Shown: positions 25,244-34,817 of the stretch, in pieces
Numbering within the stretch: position 1 is the stretch's first letter
How the letters are laid out: each line of letters opens with the position of its first letter
Assembly: GCA_030653365.1 (NCBI GenBank)
Contig: JAURZL010000016.1
Coordinates: 1-64,000 of the forward strand
Direction of reading: 5' to 3'
DNA from: Anaerolineaceae bacterium
Lineage (GTDB): Bacteria; Chloroflexota; Anaerolineae; Anaerolineales; Anaerolineaceae
Length of the DNA: 64,000 nucleotides
Translations under genes and position numbers: made by a program
The notes under the pieces: model-generated
The model's database searches: none
Seen by the model: only the letters and a program-made list of their open reading frames with translations
Told to the model about the DNA's origin: nothing

Positions 25244-26536
25244 TTATTTTCTCCATTCTGCTAATATTTCCTGGGCGCGTTCCACCCGTACATTTTTCTC
25301 CTGAGCCAGCTGCGCTGACAGTCGCGCGATTTCATCTCCATCAGCACCGGCTGTGATAGCCACCTGACGAGCGTGCAGGCTCATATGTCCCCGTTGGATA
25401 CCTTCTGTTGACAATGCGCGTAGTGCTGCCAGATTCTGCGCCAATCCTGCCGATACAATGATTTCAGCCAGTTGGCTTGCGGTTTCGATCTTCATTAATA
25501 TCAATGATGCTTTCGCTGCGGGATGTACACGCGTCGCACCACCCACTATGCCGACCGCCATTGGCATTTCGATCGTTCCCACCAGGTTACCATCTTTGTC
25601 CTTCGCCCAGGTGGTCAGGCTGGTATATTTTCCTGAACGAGCTGCATAGGCATGGGCTCCGGCTTCGACTGCACGCCAATCATTTCCGGTTGCAATCACG
25701 ATCGGATCGATCGCATTCATGATGCCTTTATTGTGGGTTGCCGCGCGATAAGGGTCCACGGAAGAGAATGCCCAGGCTGCGATAATTCCATCGCGTACTT
25801 CTTCGGCATTGAAATCACCAAAAGCAAGATTTTCTTTCAGAATAGTTACCCTTGCCCTTGCCAGCCGCCGGTCTGCCAGGTTTGAGAGAATCCGCAGGTG
25901 AACCTTGCCACCTGTCAGGTTTTCAATTTCGGGTGCCAGTGTTTCAGCAGCTGTATTAACTGCATTGGCACCCATGGCATCGCGTACATCAAAAATCAAG
26001 TGCACTACCAGGAAGGGTCCAATGGGTGAGTCCTTGAACAATCTCACTTCAATATCTCGGGGACCGCCACCATATTTACTCAGCACCGGGTCAACTTTCC
26101 CGGCTATTTCCATCAAATCTTGTTTGGCTTCCAGTATTTTTAATCTCGCACTGTGGATTTCATCCAGCGCAATGACCTGAATTTGAGCAATCATTTCCGG
26201 GGCACTGGTATGTGCAAAAAATCCGCCGGACGGGCGGGCAAGTTTTGCCATGAAGGAAGCACTGGCAACCACTGATGGTTCTTCAATCACCATTGGGACT
26301 AACACTTCTTTACCATTGACAATAAAATTATGAGCGATACCCAATGGCAAACCAAAAATTCCGATCACATTTTCAATCATGTGGTCAGCCTGTTCAATTT
26401 TTAATCCATTTTCACCACTGAGAATGGAGACTGTGTTTGCGTCCAGATGGTGCGATTTTTGCAGCCATTCATGGCGTTCGACCAGGCTCAAATTATAAAA
26501 TTTTTCTTTTTCTTCTTTCCCTGGCATTGGCTCCAT
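25244..26536 (-). CDS. mvaA: Hydroxymethylglutaryl-CoA reductase, class II
   Basis: 430 residues. Reduces HMG-CoA to mevalonate in the cytosol. The class II signature '[16 protein letters not shown]' (53-68) is present. Catalytic residues are visible: Glu in [10 protein letters not shown] (85/86), Lys in [10 protein letters not shown], Asp in TGNDWRAVE, His in [10 protein letters not shown]. Class II enzymes were first known from mevalonate degraders, but the operon with HMG-CoA synthase argues for biosynthesis. CCGGAGGA lies before the ATG. First gene of the mevalonate operon. The 230 bases upstream should hold its promoter, which I could not define. Confidence 0.9.
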   Translation of the reverse strand: MEPMPGKEEKEKFYNLSLVERHEWLQKSHHLDANTVSILSGENGLKIEQADHMIENVIGIFGLPLGIAHNFIVNGKEVLVPMVIEEPSVVASASFMAKLARPSGGFFAHTSAPEMIAQIQVIALDEIHSARLKILEAKQDLMEIAGKVDPVLSKYGGGPRDIEVRLFKDSPIGPFLVVHLIFDVRDAMGANAVNTAAETLAPEIENLTGGKVHLRILSNLADRRLARARVTILKENLAFGDFNAEEVRDGIIAAWAFSSVDPYRAATHNKGIMNAIDPIVIATGNDWRAVEAGAHAYAARSGKYTSLTTWAKDKDGNLVGTIEMPMAVGIVGGATRVHPAAKASLILMKIETASQLAEIIVSAGLAQNLAALRALSTEGIQRGHMSLHARQVAITAGADGDEIARLSAQLAQEKNVRVERAQEILAEWRK

Positions 26537-26769
26537 GAATCCTCCGGATTTTCATCCATTTTTTGCTTATTCGAGCAAATTGTAGTTGACAAAGGCTGGC
26601 AAAACCTATCAACTTTCAATAAAATTTGTCTCTTCACCTACTGTTTTAAACCAATTTCAAAAGCCTGTTTTGACAACTGGATCATTAATAATAATATATT
26701 GATTTTATATTTAACCTTATACAAAATCGATATATTGTATAATCTTTGTCTCAATTAGTTAAAACGATT

Positions 26770-27456
26770 CTAAAGTTTGTACGATTCCCCTGGTTTCAAT
26801 ATATGAACCTGGGACTCAGTTTCTTCTTCCACCCTGCTTGCCCAGGCAGGTCCATCCTGAGAAATTAAATCCCAGGTATTGAAGTGAATCGGAATAACAT
26901 GTTTTGGTTGGATCAATTTAACTGCCCGAAGCGCATCCTCCGGTCCCATTGTGTAGTTGTCCCCGATGGGGATGACAGCCAGATCAATGCCTTCTTCCCC
27001 GATCAATTTCATATCTCCAAACAAGCCTGTGTCTCCAGCCAGATAGATTTTTTTCTGATCATTGGTTGTTAATAAAAAACCAGCTGGATTTCCACCATTG
27101 GATCCATCCGGAAGTGCAGAACCATGGAGTGCAAGCGTTAATTTTAAATAACCAAATGGATATTTAAACCCACCGCCCAAATGTTGTCCATGCGTCTTTT
27201 TCACCCCCTGTTTGCTGATCCAATTTACGATTTCAGCATTTGAGATCACTTCTGCGTTTGTCCGTTGGGCGATGGCTATACTATCCCCAACATGATCTCC
27301 ATGCCCATGGGTGATTAAGAGATAATCAGCCTGAACCTGATCGGCTTTTATGGGAGAGGAAGGGTTACCAGTAAAATATGGATCAATGATTAATTTGTAT
27401 CCAAAAGTATTAATTCCCAGGGTCGCATGCCCATACCAGGTAATTTGTGTGTTCAT
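26770..27456 (-). CDS. UPF0173-type metal-dependent hydrolase (MBL fold)
   Basis: 228 residues of the metallo-beta-lactamase fold: 'WYGHATLGINTFGYKLIIDP' (strand with the first His), HGHGDH (about 50-55), 'GHQLGGG'-like His region at 90, 'LAGDTGLF' (Asp ligand) and 'IPIHFNTWD' near 195. The full-length match is to the UPF0173/YtkL group, whose substrate is not established. AGGAGG lies four bases before the ATG. It follows the PBP-like gene by 23 bases and precedes the HMG-CoA reductase, all on the minus strand. Confidence 0.85.
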   Translation of the reverse strand: MNTQITWYGHATLGINTFGYKLIIDPYFTGNPSSPIKADQVQADYLLITHGHGDHVGDSIAIAQRTNAEVISNAEIVNWISKQGVKKTHGQHLGGGFKYPFGYLKLTLALHGSALPDGSNGGNPAGFLLTTNDQKKIYLAGDTGLFGDMKLIGEEGIDLAVIPIGDNYTMGPEDALRAVKLIQPKHVIPIHFNTWDLISQDGPAWASRVEEETESQVHILKPGESYKL

Positions 27457-27479
27457 TTTTCCTCCTGAAAAGCTAATAA

Positions 27480-30362
27480 TTATTCAACCACAAATTCAAA
27501 CTCACTGGAAATTGTTTCATTGCCTGCCAGATCATATATTTTCATGAACACGCTGTGTTTTCCAGCATTAATGCTGATAGGATAACTATACGGTATTTGG
27601 TTAATACTGACAACTTTTTTTCCATCCAGCCACCATTCAACCCGATCGATCCCTGCCTGGTCGAATACTTCTGCCTGTAAGGTAATGGTTCCTTGAGAGG
27701 ATCTGGGAATCGTTTGATCTGCAAGGGGATAAATGATCTTTCCAATCGGGATTGTATTATCCACAGAGACCTGTAAAGTGTGTGTGTCAACCTGAAAATT
27801 TTCACGGATTACCAATAAGCGTAATGCATAAAGTCCATCTTCAATATTTGTAGTATCCCAGTCAACAATCTTCCGGTTTGAAATCTTGCGGGTGTTATCT
27901 TCACCAATCTGAAGCCAGCTTTCCGGATTCAATCCCTGTCCAACCTGGATACGGAAACTGGTCATATCGTCTGTAAGTACTGTGCCTAGAATCTCAACTA
28001 CTCCATTTACAAAACTATAATTGGCAGGGGTTGTAATGACAACATCCAATGAAGGATTTGGTGCCTGAATCAAATCATAATTTTTTGGGGGTATCGAAAT
28101 TCCATTTTCAACAGCCCAGTCGATTGCATCTTCAGGGATCATCATGAAAGTTCTGGTTTCGATTGTTTCTGGTGGTGTAAATACAGTTGCCAGTAGTCCT
28201 GTTTCACGATTGATATCATAACTTTTGAACAGTGTGTCATAGCCAACTGGTTGGGTTCCATCAATAAAACGTTCGGTTATCGTTGAAGGACATTCTCTGG
28301 TTGGCAGTAAGCCGGACAAATTACAGACAACAACCTCAGTGATGCCGGTTGGTTCTTGCCAATTTTCTACAGGCAGATTCTGATGTAGCCATTGCATCAT
28401 AGCGTACCAGACACCACCAGCAATTTTTGGGTTCAGGATTTCACTGTGATCGTCTGACTGCCCAAACCAGATCACACTCACATATTGGGGGGTGTAGCCA
28501 GCTGTCCAGATTTCATCTTTTTCAAATGTAGTTCCAAATTTTGCTCCACTTGGTCGCCCAATTTCTAATAGATTTGGATAGCCAAGTGTTTCTCTGCGTT
28601 CAAAATCATCTCTGAGGATATCATGTACCAGGTAAGCCAGTTGTGGGCTCAGGATCACCTGTGATTCTATTAAAAACGTATCCATTGGTAAACCATCCGC
28701 CAGTTCCACTTGCCTGATTATGATCGGCTCAATCAATCCATTAGCAGGATTCTTTTTGCCGTTGCGGATTCCCTGTGTGGCGAAAATTCGATAAAAATCA
28801 GCCACTTCCACAATAGTAGCGTTTTCTCCAGCATAAAGAAAATCCTGAACATTTTCCATCGTGCTGATTGTAATTAATCCAAACGATTGTGAACTGCGGG
28901 ATACCACATCCGTTCCGAGTTGTTGCAATAATTTATTTACGCCGGTGAGGTAATCATTGGCAAGCGCAGTCCGTAATCGCATGGGACCTTTATATTCATC
29001 AACTGGTAAGTGAAAAGTTGATAGATCATCTGGTAAATTTGCCGGGATATCCCAAACCTGGGTGGCAGGTGAAAAACCTCTGGCAAATGCATTCACTGCA
29101 ACCAGGGGAGATAAAATCGAACCTGCTTGATGGACTGTGATAAAACTGGATTCCTGTTGGCCATCCAAATTCCCAACCATTGCGATGATTTCACCGGTCC
29201 TGGGTTCGAGAATTATGCCACTACCTTCCAAACCGATATCTTCCAGGGTTTCATCAAACAAAGAAGGTAAAAATCTTTCAGGTGAACAACTTGACTGGTT
29301 ATTGGCTGTCCCGTTCAATCGATCGAGTTGGGCTTCCAATGTGCATTGCAATGCTGTTTGAATTTCGAAATCCAGGCTTGTAATAACGCGTAAACCTCCC
29401 AATTCCACTCGTTCTCGCCCATAAATCTCAAATAATTCTTGCATTACCAATGAGGCAAATGCACTCGCGATTTCATTCTTTTCCTGAATTTCAGAAACGA
29501 GTTCAAGTTCTGTGCTGGTGCTATACTGATAATCTTCATCAGCAATAAACCCATCCTCATGCAATTGATTTAATAAGTTTGATTGATTTTCCTCAGCAGC
29601 CTGCGGGGCATCGAGCGGGTTGAGGGCTGGCGTCTGAGAAACTGCTACCAATAACGCAGCTTCTGCCAGATTCAGTTCACTTGCTTTTTTATTAAGATAA
29701 AGACGAGCAGCTGAATCAATTCCAATTGTGTTATGGCCATATCCACTACTATTCAGGAACCACTCGAGTACTTGCGCCCTGCCATACCGTTTTGTTATCT
29801 GAGATGCCAGTAATCGCATCTGTAGGATCTTACTCAGGTTGTCTGGCTCATCCCAAAGCAATAATTTTTCCACCAATCTCTCAGCGATCGTACGTTCTGT
29901 TCCAGTGGATAATAAATTCCGGTTGTAACCGGGGCTTGTCCAGAAATCTGGTTGATAAACAGCAACCGTCAGTTGCACTACATAAGGACTGATGAATTCT
30001 GTCTGGTTTGGATCAAGCGAAAGAAAGCGTCTGTTCGCTCCCAGCTCTTCCAACCAAAATATTTCTTTTTCCCCACGCTGATCCAACAAAACAGTTGGTG
30101 CTAATAATACGCCATTATCCGGATCAAGCAATGCTGGAATCCATTCAACCGAAGGTAAATCATTCGTTAGTTGCGTGTAAAAGTAACCACCTATCACCGG
30201 AATACTTGCCAGTAATATTAACAACACAATCAAAAAAACAAGACTAATCTGGCGTAAAGAATGCCGTGTGTCGACTGATCTTTGAGAACGCCTTCTTATT
30301 CTGTCTTTAACGATGAGAAGTGTTTGTAAACGTGATTTCATTTTATGAGAACCATCAATCAC
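27480..30362 (-). CDS. PBP1A-like protein with degenerate active sites
   Basis: 960 residues: cytoplasmic basic tail, one membrane helix (about 37-60), GT51-like domain (110-260), transpeptidase-like domain (380-700) and two Ig-like domains (about 770-960). All key motifs are changed. The glycosyltransferase EDxxF is YQPDFW (136-141) and QGGSTITQQ is TGTERTIAER. In the transpeptidase SxxK is SILS (415-418), SxN is lost (DYL) and KTG is KFG (608-610). The structural frame ('GRAQVLEWFLN', 'GIDSAARLYLNKKASELNLAEAALLVA') is intact. It is probably a non-enzymatic wall or surface scaffold. The GTG start overlaps the TGA of the TPR gene. An alternative ATG lies seven codons downstream. Confidence 0.85.
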   Translation of the reverse strand: MIDGSHKMKSRLQTLLIVKDRIRRRSQRSVDTRHSLRQISLVFLIVLLILLASIPVIGGYFYTQLTNDLPSVEWIPALLDPDNGVLLAPTVLLDQRGEKEIFWLEELGANRRFLSLDPNQTEFISPYVVQLTVAVYQPDFWTSPGYNRNLLSTGTERTIAERLVEKLLLWDEPDNLSKILQMRLLASQITKRYGRAQVLEWFLNSSGYGHNTIGIDSAARLYLNKKASELNLAEAALLVAVSQTPALNPLDAPQAAEENQSNLLNQLHEDGFIADEDYQYSTSTELELVSEIQEKNEIASAFASLVMQELFEIYGRERVELGGLRVITSLDFEIQTALQCTLEAQLDRLNGTANNQSSCSPERFLPSLFDETLEDIGLEGSGIILEPRTGEIIAMVGNLDGQQESSFITVHQAGSILSPLVAVNAFARGFSPATQVWDIPANLPDDLSTFHLPVDEYKGPMRLRTALANDYLTGVNKLLQQLGTDVVSRSSQSFGLITISTMENVQDFLYAGENATIVEVADFYRIFATQGIRNGKKNPANGLIEPIIIRQVELADGLPMDTFLIESQVILSPQLAYLVHDILRDDFERRETLGYPNLLEIGRPSGAKFGTTFEKDEIWTAGYTPQYVSVIWFGQSDDHSEILNPKIAGGVWYAMMQWLHQNLPVENWQEPTGITEVVVCNLSGLLPTRECPSTITERFIDGTQPVGYDTLFKSYDINRETGLLATVFTPPETIETRTFMMIPEDAIDWAVENGISIPPKNYDLIQAPNPSLDVVITTPANYSFVNGVVEILGTVLTDDMTSFRIQVGQGLNPESWLQIGEDNTRKISNRKIVDWDTTNIEDGLYALRLLVIRENFQVDTHTLQVSVDNTIPIGKIIYPLADQTIPRSSQGTITLQAEVFDQAGIDRVEWWLDGKKVVSINQIPYSYPISINAGKHSVFMKIYDLAGNETISSEFEFVVE

Positions 30363-32137
30363 TTTGTAGGCGTGACTGTAGGAGTATTTGATGGCTGGAT
30401 TGTTGATGAGCTTGTTGGAATTCTTGATGTTGGTGTTGGCGTTGCAGTGTAATATTGGTTTAAGTAAAACTCAGCGGTTGCCTTCCATTCTGGCAATATA
30501 GCTTCCGGATCCAACTCTAACATACGCTCCCAATCGCGTTTGGCAACATCGTTTTTCAATGCTTCCAGTGCAACGGCTCTAACAAAGTACATATGTGCTA
30601 ATTCCTGATCATTTTCAGCTAATTTCTGACAATCACTCGCTTGTTGATAGGCGTTCCCCGGTTTATTCAAAGGGAAATTTGCTTCACTGAGAATAATGCA
30701 AACATCAAATGATTTTGGCACCAATTTGAATGCGCTTTCATAATCCTCGTATGCTTTACTAAATTCATCCATCGAAGTATAAATTAAACCACGTTGCATA
30801 AACCCTTCATAATACATTCGATCTTTATTGAGGATTGCATCTAACAACTTAATCGCTTCTTCAAAATTGTTATTGGCTGCATAAGCGTTTGCTAATAGAA
30901 TATCAGCCTGCGGATCAGAGGTGGAATTGTATCGGTAATAAATCAACAATGGATCAAGGGATGCCTTTGCATTTCCACTCGTCTGATAAACCTCACCCAA
31001 AAATTTATAGGCTTCCAATAAGGTTAAATCTTTCTCTAGCGCATTTTTTGCGTAATCGATCGCCAGGTTAAAGTCATTTTCTGATAAAGCGATTCGTCCG
31101 TTTGCCAGGTCATATAATGGGGATTCAGGTAATAATCTTTCAATCTCTACGATGAGATCGCGGGCTTTTTCTATGTCTTCTTCCTTTAGATAGGACTGTA
31201 CCAGTGACAGGTATGCTTCACCATATTCCGGATCAAGCTCGATGCAAATTAGTAAGTCATCAATCGCATCAACCACCGTTTCATTCCTTAAAAGATTTGT
31301 CTTTGCTCTACCGTAATAACCCGGGGCAAAATCAGCATCCAATTTGATCGATTCTTCATATGCTGATCGTGCATTTACGATTTCCCCATTCATTAGATAA
31401 GCTTCTCCAAGATGATAATACAAATCAGGCGCATCTTTTTGCGTTTGAATTGCCTGTGTAAAAAACTTGATTGCCTCATTCCAATCATTTTTCTGATAAT
31501 TACGCATGCCAATACTGTAAGCTTCAATTATCGGATGCGGTGTATAAACATAGATAGGAGTGGGCGTATAGGTGCTCTGCAGGATATCCCATGGTGCGGT
31601 TGGCTCAATGATGCGCGGGGTCAGCGTGATTGTAGGTGTTGCACTGGGAGGATAGGTTGGTGTAGGAATAGCAGTCCCCATGGCAAGCAAGTTGCGACCA
31701 CGAAAAGTCCACAGCCGGTTAGAATTAATCGCCATGATGATCAACACAACGGCAGCCATTAGACCGAGAGATGTTAAACCAACTTTCAACCAGGGTATTC
31801 TTGCTTGCGGTTTTTCAAGTGGCGTAATCGGAGGCAATTGCCATTTTCGCTTCTGGGCTTCATAAGGGATGATAAAACTTTCATCAGGGGGTAGGTCACC
31901 CAGCAAAATCAAACCTCTGCGGGCCATTTGATTATCAGGATCAAATTTGATGCTCTGGTTAAGGCAATAACGTCTTTCTTTTGTTGAATCGACCACTGCA
32001 CTCATCCACAACCAGTACTCAGCATTATCCTGGTCCTGTTTTATCAATCGGGTTAACAGGTCTTTTCCGCGAACTTTATTCCCTTCATTAATTGCATCCA
32101 CGGCTTCCTGGAACATTTTTTCTTCAGCAGTTGTCAT
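30359..32137 (-). CDS. TPR protein with one membrane helix
   Basis: 592 residues. A cytoplasmic N-terminal helical region (1-80, 'AEYWLWMSAVVDSTKERRYCL') is followed by a membrane helix (about 122-142), a Pro/Thr-rich linker ('PTPTYPPSATPTITLTP'), and some ten tetratricopeptide repeats (about 205-560; e.g. 'APDLYYHLGEAYLMNGE'). The C-terminus is again Pro/Thr/Ser-rich. It probably organises proteins outside the membrane. It overlaps the PBP-like gene by four bases (GTGA), so the two are translationally coupled and likely act together at the cell envelope. Confidence 0.85.
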   Translation of the reverse strand: MTTAEEKMFQEAVDAINEGNKVRGKDLLTRLIKQDQDNAEYWLWMSAVVDSTKERRYCLNQSIKFDPDNQMARRGLILLGDLPPDESFIIPYEAQKRKWQLPPITPLEKPQARIPWLKVGLTSLGLMAAVVLIIMAINSNRLWTFRGRNLLAMGTAIPTPTYPPSATPTITLTPRIIEPTAPWDILQSTYTPTPIYVYTPHPIIEAYSIGMRNYQKNDWNEAIKFFTQAIQTQKDAPDLYYHLGEAYLMNGEIVNARSAYEESIKLDADFAPGYYGRAKTNLLRNETVVDAIDDLLICIELDPEYGEAYLSLVQSYLKEEDIEKARDLIVEIERLLPESPLYDLANGRIALSENDFNLAIDYAKNALEKDLTLLEAYKFLGEVYQTSGNAKASLDPLLIYYRYNSTSDPQADILLANAYAANNNFEEAIKLLDAILNKDRMYYEGFMQRGLIYTSMDEFSKAYEDYESAFKLVPKSFDVCIILSEANFPLNKPGNAYQQASDCQKLAENDQELAHMYFVRAVALEALKNDVAKRDWERMLELDPEAILPEWKATAEFYLNQYYTATPTPTSRIPTSSSTIQPSNTPTVTPTK

Positions 32138-32191
32138 GCATTGAGTTTAGCATAGGCACTTAAGCAGGACAAGGGATTTGTGGGAGAAACA

Positions 32192-33184
32192 ATGAATTCA
32201 AAACATGGTATGATTCCAAACATGAAATTGAAGTCAATAATTAAACTATTAGTCATCCCTTTGATAATTATCCTTACCAGCTGTGTTCCGTCTGGTCAGC
32301 TATCTTTGCCAGATAGTGCCTTCACAAGAATTCCAGCAACAGCTACGATTGCACCTACTCTGACACCAACCATAACACTGACAACTGCCCCGGTGCTTTC
32401 ACCAACCGCATTGCCATCACCAACCTCAACACCCCAAGTTCATACCATCAAATTAGGAGAAACACTTGGAGGGATCGCCTGGATTTATGGCGTCTCTTTG
32501 GATGCCTTGAAGGAAATGAACCCGGATACCAATCCGAATGTCATGATTGTTGGAGAAACATTGCTTATCCCGGTTGAGATGCTTCCCCCAGCCAATCAGA
32601 CACCAGTACCGACTCCTATCCAATTACCCCTGGAGGGTCTGAATTGTGTAGCGGTTGTGGATGGAGGTGCCTGGTGTTTTGTGTGGGTTCATAATACCAG
32701 TACAGAGTCATATGAGAATGTGAATGTCAGTTTTAATATGGCAGATCAACAGGCTTCGCAAGTCTTTTCCAGGCAGGCTACCGCTCCACTCAATATTCTT
32801 TTGGTTGATGAAAAGATGCCGATTGCCATATATTTTCCTGGCCCAATCCCGCAACCGTTCCAAAAAAGTGCGCAGTTTTCCTCCGCGATTCCATACAACC
32901 CAGAATCCGGGCGATATCTCAACATAGAAATTAACGTTGATTCGGAACATTCAATACTTGATGGACAACTACTAACCATTCGAGGCGATTTCACCCTGAA
33001 TGAACCTGCTTCTATCGTTAGCATCGTCGCTGTCGGTCTGGATGATCAGGGTCAGCTTATTGGTCTTCGTCGCTGGCAATCTTCCTTAACTAATCCAGCC
33101 TTGCAGGGTGAATTTTTGATTGAATTGGCTTCTGTTTCCGGGAACATTGCAGAGTATCAATTATTTGCTGAAGCACAACCTTGA
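32192..33184 (+). CDS. LysM-domain lipoprotein
   Basis: About 330 residues from the ATG at 32192, chosen because GGGAGA lies six bases upstream; a GTG at 32180 is also open. A lipobox LTSC (Cys31) ends the signal peptide. A Pro/Thr-rich spacer (about 50-83) leads to one LysM domain (about 85-132, 'HTIKLGETLGGIAWIYG'), which binds glycan with N-acetyl groups, and a C-terminal beta domain. Outer face of the membrane or cell wall. Divergent from the TPR/PBP-like operon with only 54 bases between, so both promoters must share that gap. Confidence 0.85.
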   Translation: MNSKHGMIPNMKLKSIIKLLVIPLIIILTSCVPSGQLSLPDSAFTRIPATATIAPTLTPTITLTTAPVLSPTALPSPTSTPQVHTIKLGETLGGIAWIYGVSLDALKEMNPDTNPNVMIVGETLLIPVEMLPPANQTPVPTPIQLPLEGLNCVAVVDGGAWCFVWVHNTSTESYENVNVSFNMADQQASQVFSRQATAPLNILLVDEKMPIAIYFPGPIPQPFQKSAQFSSAIPYNPESGRYLNIEINVDSEHSILDGQLLTIRGDFTLNEPASIVSIVAVGLDDQGQLIGLRRWQSSLTNPALQGEFLIELASVSGNIAEYQLFAEAQP

Positions 33185-33186
33185 TA

Positions 33187-34608
33187 TCACCAGATCAAAT
33201 AACTGTCCTTAATACAGATTGGTTCATCAGAAGGCACATCCAGACATAAGGCGTAAGTAAGCACGCTTCCGTTCTGAACTCTTTTAATCGCTGGTATTGT
33301 AATCTGAGTTATTCCATATTCATCGGTTGCTGGAACTGAGTAATTGTATTCACTGCCATTTGGTAAAGTAATTTTGAGTTTTGCCTCAATATTTTGAAGT
33401 GGTGTTTGGTCTCCCGATCGCAGAATTTGAATTTTCAATTCTTGTGCTTCGTTTAAGGCTACATGCTGTGATTTTTCACTGACCTGTATGATAACCGTCT
33501 CAGAAGAATATTCAAAATGCACCACATCTTCTGTCTCGATATTCATAGTTTGTAAGAATTGTTGTCCCAGGTCGACCATTCTAACATCTTTTGCATTCGG
33601 GAAATAATCCAGGCAATAATTTTGATAACATTGGCGGATTCGATCACCTTCCTGATAAACCTCGCTCAACGGATTGCCTGAGAGTTCTCTTCCACCATGC
33701 TGGGTGATAAATTGATCAAAAACAGTAGGAACATGAAATCCATAGGGACTACTAACAATATAGAAAACCATATTGTCTTCTGATGAATAAATCTGGGGTC
33801 CAGGCGAATCCTGTTTGAATCCCAGGCGTACCGGTAAATCTAAAAGGTGGATTGTTTCAGGCAAATCTGGATTTCCAAGTAAAACAACATTCTTAAAAAC
33901 CTGCTGGTACAATCCCGATTGGATTTCAAGCGGTGCGGTCAGAGGTTCGCCAAAGGCATTCAGATATTCAAATCTTGCCATAAATGGTAGAAATGGCAGG
34001 GAAACTACTTGCGCATTAACATTAACAGCAGATCCATATTTTGCAGTGAAACGGCATTTTTCATCACATGCATAAACCCCGTAGGCTAATAAATTTGATT
34101 TTCGATCATCTAATTTTTGGTAAAAACCAATATTCTCAAAGTATTGTTCAATCCGTTTTTCCTGTATATTGTATCCTGCAATTGTCATTGGTTTACCTGT
34201 TGTTGCTTCTCCTCCAACAAGCTCATATAAATTTCTGAATTCTTCATAAACCTGAATAGTTGATCCATTTGTTCCAGCATTATCAATTCCAAAGAGCACA
34301 CCGATTGGGAATAAAAGATAACCATCATTCTGGTTAAACGTTGGGTTGAAACACATTAATGCATTTTCTGTATATTGACACTGATTTTCTTCAAAGGTGA
34401 ATACTTCCGAAATAATGCTTCCGAAAACTTCAGTACCCCCTAATTTTTTATAATAATCACGGAATATTTTATCGACCGCATAAACCCTGTTATTCGGATG
34501 ATTGTTGGTAGCGCTCAAATTATTCTGATTACAGGCTGATAGCAAGAAAATTAAAAAAATGAAGGTAACCAGTGGTTTGAGAATGGAATTTTTGATCTTC
34601 ACAGCCAT
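33187..34608 (-). CDS. Lipoprotein with LGFP-like repeats
   Basis: About 473 residues from the ATG at 34608; a 12-codon extension upstream lacks signal-peptide character. Signal peptide with lipobox LSAC (residue ~26). Repeats of the type 'YYKKLGGTEVFGSIISEVF' and 'FITQHGGRELSGNPLSEVY' ending in a Tyr/Phe-rich 'FENIGFYQ' or 'YFPNA' segment resemble LGFP-type cell-wall repeats. The C-terminal 100 residues look like an Ig-like domain ('LKITLPNGSEYNYSVPATDE'). It ends two bases from the convergent LysM lipoprotein. Likely surface-exposed; function unknown. Confidence 0.75.
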   Translation of the reverse strand: MAVKIKNSILKPLVTFIFLIFLLSACNQNNLSATNNHPNNRVYAVDKIFRDYYKKLGGTEVFGSIISEVFTFEENQCQYTENALMCFNPTFNQNDGYLLFPIGVLFGIDNAGTNGSTIQVYEEFRNLYELVGGEATTGKPMTIAGYNIQEKRIEQYFENIGFYQKLDDRKSNLLAYGVYACDEKCRFTAKYGSAVNVNAQVVSLPFLPFMARFEYLNAFGEPLTAPLEIQSGLYQQVFKNVVLLGNPDLPETIHLLDLPVRLGFKQDSPGPQIYSSEDNMVFYIVSSPYGFHVPTVFDQFITQHGGRELSGNPLSEVYQEGDRIRQCYQNYCLDYFPNAKDVRMVDLGQQFLQTMNIETEDVVHFEYSSETVIIQVSEKSQHVALNEAQELKIQILRSGDQTPLQNIEAKLKITLPNGSEYNYSVPATDEYGITQITIPAIKRVQNGSVLTYALCLDVPSDEPICIKDSYLIW

Positions 34609-34720
34609 CCAATATCTACATAAGAGAAAGAAATACGATAACACTTAATTTGATGTCCCCAAAAAGTATATCAAATTCACTACTTAATAACAAACAAAAG
34701 GGGTAGATTCATTATAGCGG

Positions 34721-34765
34721 TTAGTGTGTTTTTTGTGAGAATCACCGCCAAAAACACCCACCAGC
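34721..34765. repeat. Hairpin repeat, imperfect copy
   Basis: GTGTGTTTTTTG on the left and CCAAAAACACCC on the right form an interrupted inverted repeat, followed by 'CACCAATTTATTGAG'. Arms and trailing sequence match the palindrome family at 22747 and 38687. It lies between two minus-strand genes. Confidence 0.6.
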
Positions 34766-34817
34766 ACCAATTTATTGAGATGATGGCAAAAAGGCTTTTT
34801 ATAAAAATCTTAAATGT

